This document shows positions 1 to 9,135 of a stretch of DNA of 64,000 nt, piece after piece. How positions within the stretch are numbered: the stretch's first letter is position 1; each line of letters starts with the position of its first letter. The notes beneath the pieces are model-generated. The model saw only the letters and a program-made list of their open reading frames with translations, did not search any database and was not told the DNA's origin. The position numbers and the translations under genes were made by a program. The stretch comes from Methanobacterium sp. (lineage in GTDB: Archaea > Methanobacteriota > Methanobacteria > Methanobacteriales > Methanobacteriaceae): assembly GCA_015661405.1 (NCBI GenBank), contig JACWMK010000001.1, forward strand, positions 1-64,000, written 5' to 3'.

Positions 1-132
1 TGTGACTTCTACTCTGCGTTCGACCCATACTCTCATAAATTTTTACACCACAATTTTATATGTTTTATTTTAATATTTTATATTTTGAGTTTATTTTCAT
101 ACTCATCAATTTTTTTTATTAGACATAATGGT

Positions 133-663
133 CTAAGTATTACCAATAATGTACATGTAGATTTTATCTTTTCTATCTTCTTTAACGGGTTCCCATTCGT
201 GGAAAGTCCAATAATAGGATACTATACGGGTTCCTGGTTTTAATTCATTTTGTAATTTAGTTTTTAGTTGTTGATTGGCTTTTGATGAGAGGAATAATGT
301 TACGATTGTTGCTGAGGTTAAGTCTTTGTTGAAGAAGTTACCCCAAATAACTTTTACTTTTTGGTTTACACCGTAAAGTAGTATCATTAGTTTAGACCAG
401 ATGTATCTGAGTGGGTCTGCTTCGATTCCAACTGCATTTGCATTGTATTTTCTAGCTGTTTCTATGATTATTCTTCCATCACCTGATCCTAAATCGTATA
501 GTATATCTTCAGAGTTGACTTCAGCTATTTCTAACATTTTTCTAACTAGTATTTTAGAGGTGGGTTCCCATCCTGCTCCTATGATATCGGTCCAGATAAC
601 CCAGAAAACAAATAATACTGCTATAGCAACTATAATTAATAGTAAAGTGGTTATTGTTATCAC
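133..663 (-). CDS. Membrane-anchored class I SAM-dependent methyltransferase
   Basis: A 176-residue protein with one hydrophobic N-terminal segment (about residues 3-25) followed by a Rossmann-type methyltransferase core. Motif I reads LYDLGSGDGRIIIETA (about 56-71), with the acidic ribose-binding residue in VGIEAD about 20 residues later. The layout of one transmembrane helix plus this motif resembles the FAM173/ATPSCKMT-type lysine methyltransferases; that comparison is an inference and the substrate is unknown. The start is GTG with only a weak upstream Shine-Dalgarno sequence. It stands alone next to surface-protein genes and may act at the membrane. Confidence 0.75.
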   Translation of the reverse strand: MITITTLLLIIVAIAVLFVFWVIWTDIIGAGWEPTSKILVRKMLEIAEVNSEDILYDLGSGDGRIIIETARKYNANAVGIEADPLRYIWSKLMILLYGVNQKVKVIWGNFFNKDLTSATIVTLFLSSKANQQLKTKLQNELKPGTRIVSYYWTFHEWEPVKEDRKDKIYMYIIGNT

Positions 664-738
664 ATTTCAGCCTAATATTGATATTTTTTTTTAATATTCA
701 TTATAATCTATTCTAATCTATAAAAAAAAATATGTGTT

Positions 739-1809
739 TTATGTCATTGTTTCCTTTAGAATAAAGTAAACCATGGATTGAATATCGTTAGGTAGTATTC
801 CTTCAATATAATCGTATCCATTATTTAATAAGTCGAGGTCTGGTCTAGCTATTCCTGTAAATGATGGTGGATCGTAATTGTCATCGTGTGCACGTTGTAA
901 CCAATTTAAACCAGTTATTCTAACACTTGAGGTACTTAGTAATAATGTGAAGACTTTACGTTCGCCTTTTATAGATTTATACCAGTTACCGGTCATTTCA
1001 GATATACATCCTGCATCAACTCCGCCAAATATATTAACAACCAATGCATTTTCAGGTATTTTATTATTCTCGAGAACATTTATACTAGCACTTGGACCGA
1101 TTCCTTCAGCGTAAGCAGGAACACCTAACATTTTTAATTCAGTGATTATATCATTAACTCTAGCTGTATCTACTGTATTATTGTTAATATTATCGGATGT
1201 GATGTAAACGGGTCTGTTAGCATTCCAGGCGCTCATGGTTACATAGTTGGGTAATCTATTATTGATGTTATAGAAATTCATTATTTTTGAATACATTAGT
1301 ACTGCTGGTTCGTATCGCATTAATCCTAATGATGTGTTTATATAGTTAGGTACTCTTCCATTGGTTGTAATGAAGTTTTTAATGTTTTGTGCAATTGATA
1401 AGTATTCTGCCTTGTATATTACACCACTTTTGAAGTTATTTATTGGTGTTGTTGGATAAGCTACATTTTTAAGAGTTATTGGTGTTTTAATGTTATTATT
1501 GACATTTAATACACTATTGGTTAAGAGTATAGTAAACTGGGGTAATGATATTTGATAATCTATTTGATTATTACTGTAAATCTCCACGTAATTAGGTGTT
1601 ATATTATAGGTGTTTGAGAGGTTTGCGACTCTGGATGAAGCGTTACTAACTTCTTTTACTGTGAAGTTTGCATTTATATTAGTATTATTTGAAGAAGTAG
1701 TTTGATTTCCCGTCACTGCATATACGTCAACTATATTTAAGAAAATAGTCATTGATAGTGAAAGTATCAATGCTAACATTAATTTTCGATTAATTTTTAC
1801 GCCCCCCAT
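739..1809 (-). CDS. Secreted pseudomurein-binding repeat protein with unrecognised C-terminal domain
   Basis: The protein starts with a signal peptide (basic NRKL then a long hydrophobic run ending near VDVYA), followed by an Asn/Thr/Ser-rich linker. Pseudomurein-binding repeats follow, recognisable by NASSRVANLSNTYNITPNYV, TNGRVPNYI and NNRLPNYVTM, so it should sit on the methanogen cell wall. The last 150 residues or so (from about DNINNNTVDTARV) form a domain I do not recognise, with IFGGVDAGCISEMTG as its most distinctive piece. The first ATG (base 1809) has no Shine-Dalgarno sequence; a G-rich run followed 7 bases later by an in-frame ATT (1794-1792) matches the other two members of this family in the window, so ATT may be the true start. 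Confidence 0.8.
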   Translation of the reverse strand: MGGVKINRKLMLALILSLSMTIFLNIVDVYAVTGNQTTSSNNTNINANFTVKEVSNASSRVANLSNTYNITPNYVEIYSNNQIDYQISLPQFTILLTNSVLNVNNNIKTPITLKNVAYPTTPINNFKSGVIYKAEYLSIAQNIKNFITTNGRVPNYINTSLGLMRYEPAVLMYSKIMNFYNINNRLPNYVTMSAWNANRPVYITSDNINNNTVDTARVNDIITELKMLGVPAYAEGIGPSASINVLENNKIPENALVVNIFGGVDAGCISEMTGNWYKSIKGERKVFTLLLSTSSVRITGLNWLQRAHDDNYDPPSFTGIARPDLDLLNNGYDYIEGILPNDIQSMVYFILKETMT

Positions 1810-2465
1810 AAATGTGGATTAAAAATATTAAACCACTTGGTAATTTAAACGTTTATAATGAATCATATAAATATTTTATCTTTTAAAAGTAATAATAAAG
1901 AATTTTAGAATTTTTGGAATAATATCAAAAATATTATTTTCATTCAATTATTGAAATTTAAAAATATTTTTTTGTACTATTTTTATTAAAGGTTACATTT
2001 TGGTTGAATTCAAGTAATTAAAGAATAAATCATCCTTTAATTTATATAGTAAATTAATTAAAAAAAATTGATAATTAGTTTTAAATATTTATTTTTTTAG
2101 TATTTAGTGGTTTAAGTTATTATGATTAGTTAATTAGGGTTTTAATTAATAATAAGTTTTTAATATATGGATAAGTTAATTATTAAAGAGTTTTTCTAAT
2201 TAATAATATTAAATGAACTTTGTTTATCAATTAGAATATTTATTATTGAAATTTAATGATATTGAAGATTTATTATTTGTTAGATAATGTTTTAAATTGA
2301 TTCATACTATTAAAATTGGTATTGGTTGAACTTTATAGAGTATTTCCTCTTCAAATTACTTCTGGATTTATCTTAAATGATTAAAGGAGTCGGATAAGGG
2401 TCTTTTTGTGAGAAAAAAATCAAAAACTTTATATAAGATATGCATTTGATTCTTAAGTAGTCTTA
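1810..2465. other. AT-rich intergenic region between divergent surface-protein genes
   Basis: About 650 bases without a supportable gene. It is extremely AT-rich and has many stops in all frames. It should hold the promoters of the two flanking surface-protein genes; the rightward TATA box is listed separately. I see no RNA gene or clear repeat in it. Confidence 0.6.
2421..2437 (+). promoter_or_regulatory. TATA-box promoter of the transglutaminase surface protein
   Basis: The sequence CAAAAACTTTATATAAG fits an archaeal BRE/TATA element, and it is followed by ATTTGAT near the expected transcription start. The next surface gene has a very similar arrangement (AAACATTTATAAAG, then ATTTGAT), so the two genes probably share regulation. 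Confidence 0.5.
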
Positions 2466-2507
2466 TTGAATTCTATATTAGAATTTATAGGACATGGAGG
2501 CGGTAAA

Positions 2508-3638
2508 ATTAATAGTAGACTATTGTATACTATATTAATAATTTTTAGTTTAAGTTTAGCACTACCATTATGTCTAAATACCGTATCTGCAACAACAACT
2601 ACTGGAAATCAAACAATACATACTAATACAACAATAAAAATTAATAACACTAATACTAGTTCTAATACTCCCAATAAAACCTTAGCCAGTGGATCACCTA
2701 GTACATCAAGTGTATCCAAAACTACTTTTACATTAAATCAAATTAACAATGCTTCAGCAAGAATTAACAGCTTTGTTAACACTAATCACCGATTACCCAA
2801 TTACGTAACCATCTCTAATCAAGATGTTACCATGCCACAGTTCCTTCAACTTGTAACCCAAGACTTAATTAACACTAACTCTGGTTCTAAAACTTCAGTA
2901 ACACTTGGATCTGTAAATAATGGAACAAATCCTTCAGACAATTTTCAAAGTGGAGATATACTTAAATCCGAATATATAAGCATCGCCAATAAAGTATTGG
3001 CATTCATTAATTCATATGGACGAGCACCTAACTTTGCCACTACATCACTAGGATCAATAAGTTATGAATCATTGATCTATGATTATTCCAAAATAATGAA
3101 CTTCTACCTTACGAATAAAAAATTACCAAACTACGTTTCAGTTACTCCCGGAGTTGTTAAATTAACATCACCGTCAAATGTACCAGCAGCATTACTACCG
3201 TATTTACAACCAGGCACTTATGCTCAGTCCACTAATCCCACTATTGATGCACTATCAGCGTCGATTACTAAAGGTTTAACTACCCCTTATGCTAAGGCGG
3301 TTGCAATCTTTGATTGGGTTAGGGATAATATTACTTACTCATTCTATTACGGCACCAAATATGGGGCTGTTGGAACTTTGAGTAGTATGACTGCAAATTG
3401 TGTTGATCATTCAGATTTAGTGGTTGCTTTGGCTCGTGCAGCTGGAATACCAGCTAGATATCAGGAAGGATATTGTGACTTCTCAGATGGATGGTATGAT
3501 CATGTTTGGGCTCAATTATATGTGAATGGTGAATGGTACTACGCAGATACCATTAGTACATTAAACACTTTTGGTGTGATTAACAATTGGAATCTTAAAA
3601 CCTATACTTTAGAGGGTACATTCATTCAATTCCCTTAA
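2508..3638 (+). CDS. Pseudomurein-binding transglutaminase, probable pseudomurein endoisopeptidase
   Basis: The order is signal peptide, Thr/Asn-rich linker, three pseudomurein-binding repeat segments (NTNHRLPNYVTI, SYGRAPNFATTSLG, TNKKLPNYVSVTPG) and a C-terminal transglutaminase-like domain. The domain has the Cys-His-Asp triad in MTANCVDHSDL, GWYDHVWAQ and WYYADT. The archaeal phage enzymes PeiP and PeiW have the same architecture and cut the peptide cross-links of pseudomurein; here it is likely a host enzyme for wall growth or turnover. A TTG at 2466 gives a longer frame but has no Shine-Dalgarno sequence and would read the strong GGAGG (2496-2500) as coding. I prefer ATT at 2508, seven bases after that GGAGG, which yields a normal signal peptide. 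Confidence 0.88.
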   Translation: MNSRLLYTILIIFSLSLALPLCLNTVSATTTTGNQTIHTNTTIKINNTNTSSNTPNKTLASGSPSTSSVSKTTFTLNQINNASARINSFVNTNHRLPNYVTISNQDVTMPQFLQLVTQDLINTNSGSKTSVTLGSVNNGTNPSDNFQSGDILKSEYISIANKVLAFINSYGRAPNFATTSLGSISYESLIYDYSKIMNFYLTNKKLPNYVSVTPGVVKLTSPSNVPAALLPYLQPGTYAQSTNPTIDALSASITKGLTTPYAKAVAIFDWVRDNITYSFYYGTKYGAVGTLSSMTANCVDHSDLVVALARAAGIPARYQEGYCDFSDGWYDHVWAQLYVNGEWYYADTISTLNTFGVINNWNLKTYTLEGTFIQFP

Positions 3639-4186
3639 AAAAAAAATCCCATATTTTTTTTTTAATTATTTAATTATTACTTTAATAATATATATGATTA
3701 GTTTATAGTAAAAAATAATGCAATCATTTATAATTTTATAATTTATATTAAATTTTGATAATTATTACTCATTTCAAATTAAACTAATTTTAAACAATTA
3801 AATAACTTTTATTGAATAAATAAAGAATAATTAAGGTTATTGAATCTCCTATAATCCGTTATTAATTAATGAATAAATTAGAATTGTTAATTCATCATTT
3901 AAAAGAGGTTGTAAAAGAATATTAAAAATTGAAGAATCTTTTTTATGACAAATAACGTTTTAATCTAATTTATTTATTAGAAACAATAACGGAGTAAGCT
4001 TATACATATTTCATGCTTCTAATAAGTGCAAAAATCGTCTTAAATCAGTAAAATAACCCTCTACCCCTCTTTTTTAGATAAAAAAACCAAAACATTTATA
4101 AAGTTAATTGATTTGATCAATATTAATCTTAATAATATTCTTTAAATTTCCTAAAGCGAATTTATTAAGATACGGAGGCGGTAAAT
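3639..4186. other. AT-rich intergenic region upstream of a surface-protein gene
   Basis: About 550 bases without a supportable gene, AT-rich throughout. The only element I can support is the TATA box near its right end, listed separately. Confidence 0.6.
4090..4103 (+). promoter_or_regulatory. TATA-box promoter of the amidotransferase-like surface protein
   Basis: AAACATTTATAAAG resembles an archaeal TATA box and is followed by ATTTGAT near the predicted start of transcription, as for the neighbouring transglutaminase gene. Confidence 0.45.
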
Positions 4187-5617
4187 ATTAATAAAAATAT
4201 AATATATGGAATGTTAATTGTTTTAACTTTAACATTACCATTAAATGCAAATCTAGCATTTGCAACAACTGGAAATCAAACCAACACCACAAATACAGTA
4301 CAAAGTACACCAACGTTAACTAACGCAACAGTAAATAACAGTACAACACAAAAAAATACAAGCACAACATCAACTGCTAAATTAACCAATACTACAGTAT
4401 CGACTGTTAAAAAAACAAATACTGCAACTTCAACTACTACAGCACCAATAACAAATGTGAACAATACCACCACTATTACTAAGAATATTGCAGCTGGATC
4501 ACCTGCAACGACAACCACAGTTACAGAAACAATTAAAGTATTAATATACAGCGGAATTTATTCTGCATCTGATTGTGTAACTGGATTAGAAACAGCATTA
4601 CAATATGACGACACTCACAATGTGATACCTAATGTAAATTTCTCATATGCCACTTCTACAGTAATTAACGCAGCAACCCTCGCCGGCTACAATGTTTTAA
4701 TCATGCCCGGAGGCGATGGAGGTTCACTTTATCTTGGAAGTAGTAGCATCAGTGGTACTGCCATTAAAAACTTTGTTGCTAATGGTGGAGGCTACTTAGG
4801 AATCTGCGCAGGTGCATACGCAGGCTCTAATTACGTTTCAGGTGACTATTATGGTTGGGGAGTAGCTCCTGACGTTGACGCTAAACCAGTAAGTTACGAA
4901 GGATTATTATCCATGAAATTCACTTCCGCAGCCCAACAAATACTAGGAAGCAATGGAACAATAAACATAGCACATTACAACGGCCCAGCATTGTATGTTA
5001 CAGGTGGAAAAGCCATTGTACTAGCCACCTATGCTGATGACCATACCGGTTATGAAGGCTACGCTGATATTGTAGGTGACTTCTATGGAAATGGTAGATC
5101 TGTTTTAATGGGATCACATCCGGAATTAACACCACAAGACCCGGGACTAATAGCTGAAATGGTTGACTGGGCAGCTGATGTACCAACTCCTGAAACTTTG
5201 AGTCAAATAGGTAATGCTGCTAAAAGTGTTGATAACTTCATTGACACTGATCATAAGTTACCTAATTATGTGACTATAAATAATCAGCAGATTACAATGC
5301 CAAGTTTCCTCTATATGTTAATAGCAGGAACTCTTGGAGTAAACAGTGGATCATCATACTCTATTTCAGTGAAAAATGTTAGTAAAGCTCCTGATCCTAC
5401 TGGAAATTATAAAGCTGGTAATATACAAAAAACTGAGTATATCTCAATTGCACAGCAAATTGAGAGTTTCATTACAGCTAATGGACGTGCACCTAACTAC
5501 GCAAATACTTCATTAGGTGAAATGTCTTTTGGTAGTTTGGTTCACATGTTCTCTAGTATATTCAGTTATTACCTAAACCATGGCACTCTGCCAAGCCAAG
5601 TTTCAATGTCACCATAG
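4187..5617 (+). CDS. Secreted protein with BPL_N/GATase1-like domain and pseudomurein-binding repeats
   Basis: After a signal peptide comes a roughly 80-residue Thr/Asn-rich linker, then an alpha/beta domain like the class I glutamine-amidotransferase fold of biotin-protein-ligase N-terminal (BPL_N) proteins. Its signatures are VLIYSGIYSASDC, VLIMPGGDGGS and the nucleophile elbow GYLGICAGAYAGS with the expected Cys. Two pseudomurein-binding repeats and a partial third close the protein (DTDHKLPNYVTI, TANGRAPNYANTSLG, NHGTLPSQVSMSP). The pairing suggests action on the cell wall, but the substrate is unknown. The first ATG (4211) gives a signal peptide without any basic residue. ATT at 4187, eight bases after GGAGG (4174-4178), adds the basic residue, and an in-frame stop lies at 4166. 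Confidence 0.85.
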   Translation: MNKNIIYGMLIVLTLTLPLNANLAFATTGNQTNTTNTVQSTPTLTNATVNNSTTQKNTSTTSTAKLTNTTVSTVKKTNTATSTTTAPITNVNNTTTITKNIAAGSPATTTTVTETIKVLIYSGIYSASDCVTGLETALQYDDTHNVIPNVNFSYATSTVINAATLAGYNVLIMPGGDGGSLYLGSSSISGTAIKNFVANGGGYLGICAGAYAGSNYVSGDYYGWGVAPDVDAKPVSYEGLLSMKFTSAAQQILGSNGTINIAHYNGPALYVTGGKAIVLATYADDHTGYEGYADIVGDFYGNGRSVLMGSHPELTPQDPGLIAEMVDWAADVPTPETLSQIGNAAKSVDNFIDTDHKLPNYVTINNQQITMPSFLYMLIAGTLGVNSGSSYSISVKNVSKAPDPTGNYKAGNIQKTEYISIAQQIESFITANGRAPNYANTSLGEMSFGSLVHMFSSIFSYYLNHGTLPSQVSMSP

Positions 5618-5636
5618 AAGATAAAAAAACGATTTA

Positions 5637-5668
5637 AAGAGTAAAATACTTATTTACTCTTTTTTCTT
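5637..5668 (+). terminator. Hairpin terminator after the amidotransferase-like surface gene
   Basis: AAGAGTAAA (5637-5645) and TTTACTCTT (5653-5661) form a perfect 9-bp stem with a 7-base loop, followed by a T-rich run, 20 bases after the stop codon. Confidence 0.6.
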
Positions 5669-5738
5669 AAATTTATTTTTTAATGTTTTAGTTAATCTAG
5701 AATTATTTTTTTTTAAAAAAAATTTTAAATTTAATTGA

Positions 5739-6317
5739 TTAGTAAGTCCATATTGGTATTTTAGTCCATGTGGCTGAATAATGCTCTAATGTATGTGTTA
5801 TTTGTGATGCATTAAGTCTGTTTACAATTAGAACTGCTTTTCCTATTTTTTGGACGTCTATTTGTTCAATTAGACCAGGATATTGTTTTTTTATTCTCTC
5901 ATTATTTTTTTGGTATGTTGATATTCCACCGTATAGGGCTCGGTTTAATCGACTTCTTTCGCTTTGATTTAATTTTGATGTATCGTAAGTAATGATCATC
6001 TTAGCTTTTAAGTATATATCCTCTGCTTTAATAGTGACTGTTTGTCCATATAGGATTATTCCATTGGATAATAATTCTAAGGTGTGAGGGTCCGTGTTTA
6101 ATTCCTTCATGTTGAGATGATGTATATAGAATTTTTCAGGTTTTAGGGAATCTATTATTTTAATAGTTTGTTTATCTTTTTTCCTATATATTATAATAAT
6201 AGTAATATTTGAATCCTTAATTGATTCTCCCCAATCAGTGTCATCCATTAATGTAATGGATTGTATTCCTGGTAATTTTTTTATTTTCTCTGAAAAATCT
6301 AATGCAGTTTTCATCAT
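5739..6317 (-). CDS. Nucleotidyltransferase-like protein of unknown function
   Basis: A 192-residue soluble protein. The early strand IQSITLMDDTDWGESIKDS and the later ELLSNGIILYG are reminiscent of minimal nucleotidyltransferase folds, although the catalytic GSxxxG motif is not clearly present. The second half is basic and helical. I do not recognise a specific family and make no claim about activity. It is flanked by its own AT-rich spacers and not part of an obvious operon. Confidence 0.55.
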   Translation of the reverse strand: MMKTALDFSEKIKKLPGIQSITLMDDTDWGESIKDSNITIIIIYRKKDKQTIKIIDSLKPEKFYIHHLNMKELNTDPHTLELLSNGIILYGQTVTIKAEDIYLKAKMIITYDTSKLNQSERSRLNRALYGGISTYQKNNERIKKQYPGLIEQIDVQKIGKAVLIVNRLNASQITHTLEHYSATWTKIPIWTY

Positions 6318-6562
6318 TTACTCATTACCCTAATATAAAATTTATAAATTTTTATGAAATGTCATTTTTACTTAATTTTTACTCTTTCTGTTATATTAAT
6401 ATAACAAAAAAAGTATTATTTGTTTCTTAAATTTTATTTATATTAACTTATAGAAATAAAATATAAATTGAAGTTTAAATAAATTTTAGATTAATTTATA
6501 AAAAAAATGAATTGTATTTTCAATAGTAATATGAACTAGTTTATTCTGGTAGTTTGTTATTT

Positions 6563-6733
6563 ATGACCCCGGAAATCAAGAAAAAAGACAAACAAGAAGT
6601 ATTTACTTTATATCAAACTGATGGAAGCTTTCCCATAATAACTTGCAAAATAAATTTGAAAAAATCAAAATCAAAGAAGAAATATGACGCTGAAAGTGAA
6701 TTAGAGAATACTAAAATGGATATGATTCAATAA
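6563..6733 (+). CDS. Small lysine-rich hypothetical protein
   Basis: An open frame of 56 codons from ATG, ending 31 bases before the nitroreductase. The product is hydrophilic and very lysine-rich (KKSKSKKK near its middle) with the piece VFTLYQTDGSFPIITCKINL. It has no strong Shine-Dalgarno sequence. The coherent amino-acid make-up argues for a real gene, but no family is recognised. Confidence 0.35.
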   Translation: MTPEIKKKDKQEVFTLYQTDGSFPIITCKINLKKSKSKKKYDAESELENTKMDMIQ

Positions 6734-6764
6734 AAATTAAAAATGATTTGAGGAGGATTAACTT

Positions 6765-7277
6765 ATGGAAGTTTTTAATGCAATAACAAAAAGGCGTAGT
6801 ATTAGGAAGTATAAAGATATTGAAATAGAAGAAGAGAAAATAAAAAAAATTTTAGAATCAGCTAGACTTTCACCATCGGCTGCTAATCGTCAGCAATGGA
6901 AGTTTATTATAATAAAAGATAAAGTTACTCGTGAAGATTTAGTGGATGCAGCTAATGGGCAGAAATTTGTAGGTGAAGCACCGGTTTTAATTGTAGCTTG
7001 TTCTACAGAATCAGAGTCTATAATGCCTTGTGGTCAATATGCTTATACTGTTGATTTATCTATAGCATTATCATTTATTATACTTGAAGCTACAGAGTTA
7101 GAATTGGGAACATGTTGGTTAGGTGCTTTTAATGAAACAATGGTTAAAAAGATTCTGAATATTCCTGATGAAATTAGAGTAGTTGGTATAGTTACTTTAG
7201 GTTATGCAAATGAGAATCCTGCACCTAGACCCCGTAAAAATGAAGAAGAAATAGTATGTTATGAATCATATGATTAA
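6765..7277 (+). CDS. Nitroreductase-family FMN-dependent oxidoreductase
   Basis: A 170-residue protein of the compact nitroreductase type. The N-terminal FMN-binding RRSIRKY (residues 10-16), [14 protein letters not shown] (about 36-49) and the C-terminal [19 protein letters not shown] are all typical. These enzymes reduce nitro compounds, quinones or flavins with NAD(P)H; the true substrate is unknown. A good Shine-Dalgarno GAGGAGG precedes the ATG. A small hairpin lies 23 bases after the stop. Confidence 0.88.
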   Translation: MEVFNAITKRRSIRKYKDIEIEEEKIKKILESARLSPSAANRQQWKFIIIKDKVTREDLVDAANGQKFVGEAPVLIVACSTESESIMPCGQYAYTVDLSIALSFIILEATELELGTCWLGAFNETMVKKILNIPDEIRVVGIVTLGYANENPAPRPRKNEEEIVCYESYD

Positions 7278-7299
7278 ATAAATTAATTAAAAAAAAAAT

Positions 7300-7316
7300 C
7301 TGATTTAAATAATCAG
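7300..7316 (+). terminator. Possible hairpin terminator after nitroreductase
   Basis: CTGATT and AATCAG form a 6-bp stem with a 5-base loop just after an A-rich run downstream of the nitroreductase stop. The stem is short, so support is modest. Confidence 0.35.
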
Positions 7317-7468
7317 TGAATTTAATACTCCAAATAATAATGTTCTCTAAAAAAATTTTCTAATTAATATTTTCTACACTAAAAATTAAAGTAGACATTA
7401 TGAAAAAAACATAATTTCTTTTTTAAAAAAATTAAGAAATTTTTATTTTAAAAGGATGGATTTTAAAT

Positions 7469-7903
7469 ATGGGTAATCAAATAAAATTTTCGAAAAAAAA
7501 TACGGATGACCCGGTTAATATTAGTGAAGAGGATTATCTGGATTTAGAAATTAAATCTATTCAATTAAAAAATACTAATAGAAAGCTTATATTTAAATTA
7601 GATCTTCAGAAAAAATTGATTAAGAGTTTAACCAGTGAATTAAATGCTATCAAAGAAGATAAACAAATTACAAGTTTTGATGAACTTAAAAATGATTATA
7701 GTCAGTTGAAAATTGAGTATTCTAAATTAGAAGTATTGCTTAAAGATTCTAGAGCAGAAATCGTTAAGTTAAAGGATAATGCTAATGATTTGGATAATGA
7801 AAAAGATGTAAGTGATGATGTAACTGTGAGTCGTTGGGGTAAATTAAAGAATCGTTTACCTGAGGATATTAAGAATTTGAGGGATTCTAAAAACAACCTA
7901 TGA
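7469..7903 (+). CDS. Hypothetical coiled-coil protein
   Basis: A 144-residue hydrophilic protein. Residues about 22-100 show heptad-like spacing of Leu/Ile among charged residues, so a coiled coil is expected. The C-terminal piece VSRWGKLKNRLPEDIKNLRD is more compact. There is no signal peptide, membrane segment or recognised domain. It stands alone between a nitroreductase and a convergent hypothetical gene; the ATG has an AAGGATGG region as a plausible Shine-Dalgarno. Confidence 0.6.
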   Translation: MGNQIKFSKKNTDDPVNISEEDYLDLEIKSIQLKNTNRKLIFKLDLQKKLIKSLTSELNAIKEDKQITSFDELKNDYSQLKIEYSKLEVLLKDSRAEIVKLKDNANDLDNEKDVSDDVTVSRWGKLKNRLPEDIKNLRDSKNNL

Positions 7904-7934
7904 AAAAAAGTTGATATTATTTATTGTATTTAAA

Positions 7935-8345
7935 TTATTTTTTAATCTTTGGTTTCAATTCTTGAATTATAGCTGAACCGGCTATTTCTATAGAAAAACC
8001 TTTTTCAAAAGCCATTGTGAGTTGTAGTCCTATTAACTCATCATGCCATGCAATATATTCTAGGAATCTTTTTCCTTTAAGTTGCGCTAATCCTACTGTT
8101 TTAATGGTGCCTTTTTTATTGTCATGTTTGCCAATAACTATACTGTTAGCTTTTATACTTATGAGATATGTTTCTTCTAAATCTAAGCCATCTGTATCTT
8201 CAAATGTTAAAATAATTTCTTCTAAGTCATTTGAGTTTTTAGATCGTTTTTTTGAGCCCTTTATAAGTTTTTCGCCTCTAGCTTGTTCTAATTCTTTCCA
8301 TGTATCTTCAATCCATTCTTCACTTAATTCTAATTCTTCCATCAT
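7935..8345 (-). CDS. Hypothetical protein
   Basis: A 136-residue soluble acidic protein, convergent with the coiled-coil gene. The C-terminal half (from about KGTIKTVGLAQLKGKRFLE) alternates hydrophobic strands and ends in a Lys-rich tail; the N-terminal third is highly charged. I do not recognise a family. Confidence 0.55.
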   Translation of the reverse strand: MMEELELSEEWIEDTWKELEQARGEKLIKGSKKRSKNSNDLEEIILTFEDTDGLDLEETYLISIKANSIVIGKHDNKKGTIKTVGLAQLKGKRFLEYIAWHDELIGLQLTMAFEKGFSIEIAGSAIIQELKPKIKK

Positions 8346-8501
8346 ATTATCCCACCATTTATATTATTTAATATGAAAAACTTAAAAAAATTTTTTATTT
8401 ATACAATTTATTACACCTTATTACAATTTAATTCATTTCATAATTTATAAATTTTATGATTCTGGTTATAATAAATTAAAAAATCAGATTTCATTTTGAA
8501 C

Positions 8502-8546
8502 AATTATAAATTTTTTGTAATTAACAAATTATAAATTTTTTGTAAT
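8502..8546 (+). repeat. Two direct 20-bp repeats upstream of the DJ-1/PfpI gene
   Basis: The sequence AATTATAAATTTTTTGTAAT occurs at 8502-8521 and again at 8527-8546, a 25-base period, both preceded by ACA or ACAA. They lie just upstream of a TATA-like stretch and the G-rich ribosome binding site of the next gene, so a tandem operator is plausible. Confidence 0.55.
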
Positions 8547-8587
8547 ATATAAATATATAAGATATCTATCAGAGGGGGGATTTAATT

Positions 8588-9103
8588 TTGGCTAAAATAG
8601 GGGTATTAATTGATGATATGTTTGAAGATGTGGAATATATTTCACCGGTTAAAGCATTTGAAAAAAATGGATATAAAATTATCCATATAGGATTAAAAGA
8701 AGGTAAAACTGTTAAAGGGAAGAAAAAGGGTACACTAGTTAAAATTGATAAATCAGCACAAAATGTTTCAGTAAACGATTTAGATGCTCTTCTAATTCCA
8801 GGGGGATGTTCACCAGATCATTTAAGAGGCTATAATGAACCAGTCAAATTTGTAATAGATTATTTCAATAGTGATAAACCATTATTTGCAATATGCCATG
8901 CTCCACAAATACTAATTACTGCTCAACTAATTGAAGGTAGAAGAATTACTGGTTGGAGATCTATAATTCAAGATATTAAGAATGCTGGTGCTGAATTTGT
9001 TGATCAAGCCGTGGTGGAAGATGATAACATAATCTCTAGTCGAGGACCTCAAGACATTCCATTATTCATTAATGCTTGTCTTAAAAGACTTGAATCATTA
9101 TGA
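8588..9103 (+). CDS. DJ-1/PfpI-family protein (putative protease, deglycase or chaperone)
   Basis: A 171-residue single-domain protein. The nucleophile elbow reads FAICHAPQ (Cys near residue 103), preceded by DALLIPGGCSPDHLRG, both classic for PfpI-type members; the expected acidic partner is in IDDMFEDVEY. Members act as proteases, glyoxalases or deglycases on damaged proteins, so a stress role is likely but not shown. Translation probably starts at TTG (8588) because a G-rich Shine-Dalgarno (GAGGGGGGA) sits at the right distance. Two direct repeats upstream may be regulatory. Confidence 0.85.
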   Translation: MAKIGVLIDDMFEDVEYISPVKAFEKNGYKIIHIGLKEGKTVKGKKKGTLVKIDKSAQNVSVNDLDALLIPGGCSPDHLRGYNEPVKFVIDYFNSDKPLFAICHAPQILITAQLIEGRRITGWRSIIQDIKNAGAEFVDQAVVEDDNIISSRGPQDIPLFINACLKRLESL

Positions 9104-9135
9104 ACTACTGGAATTAAATTAATTGTTATGAAAAT

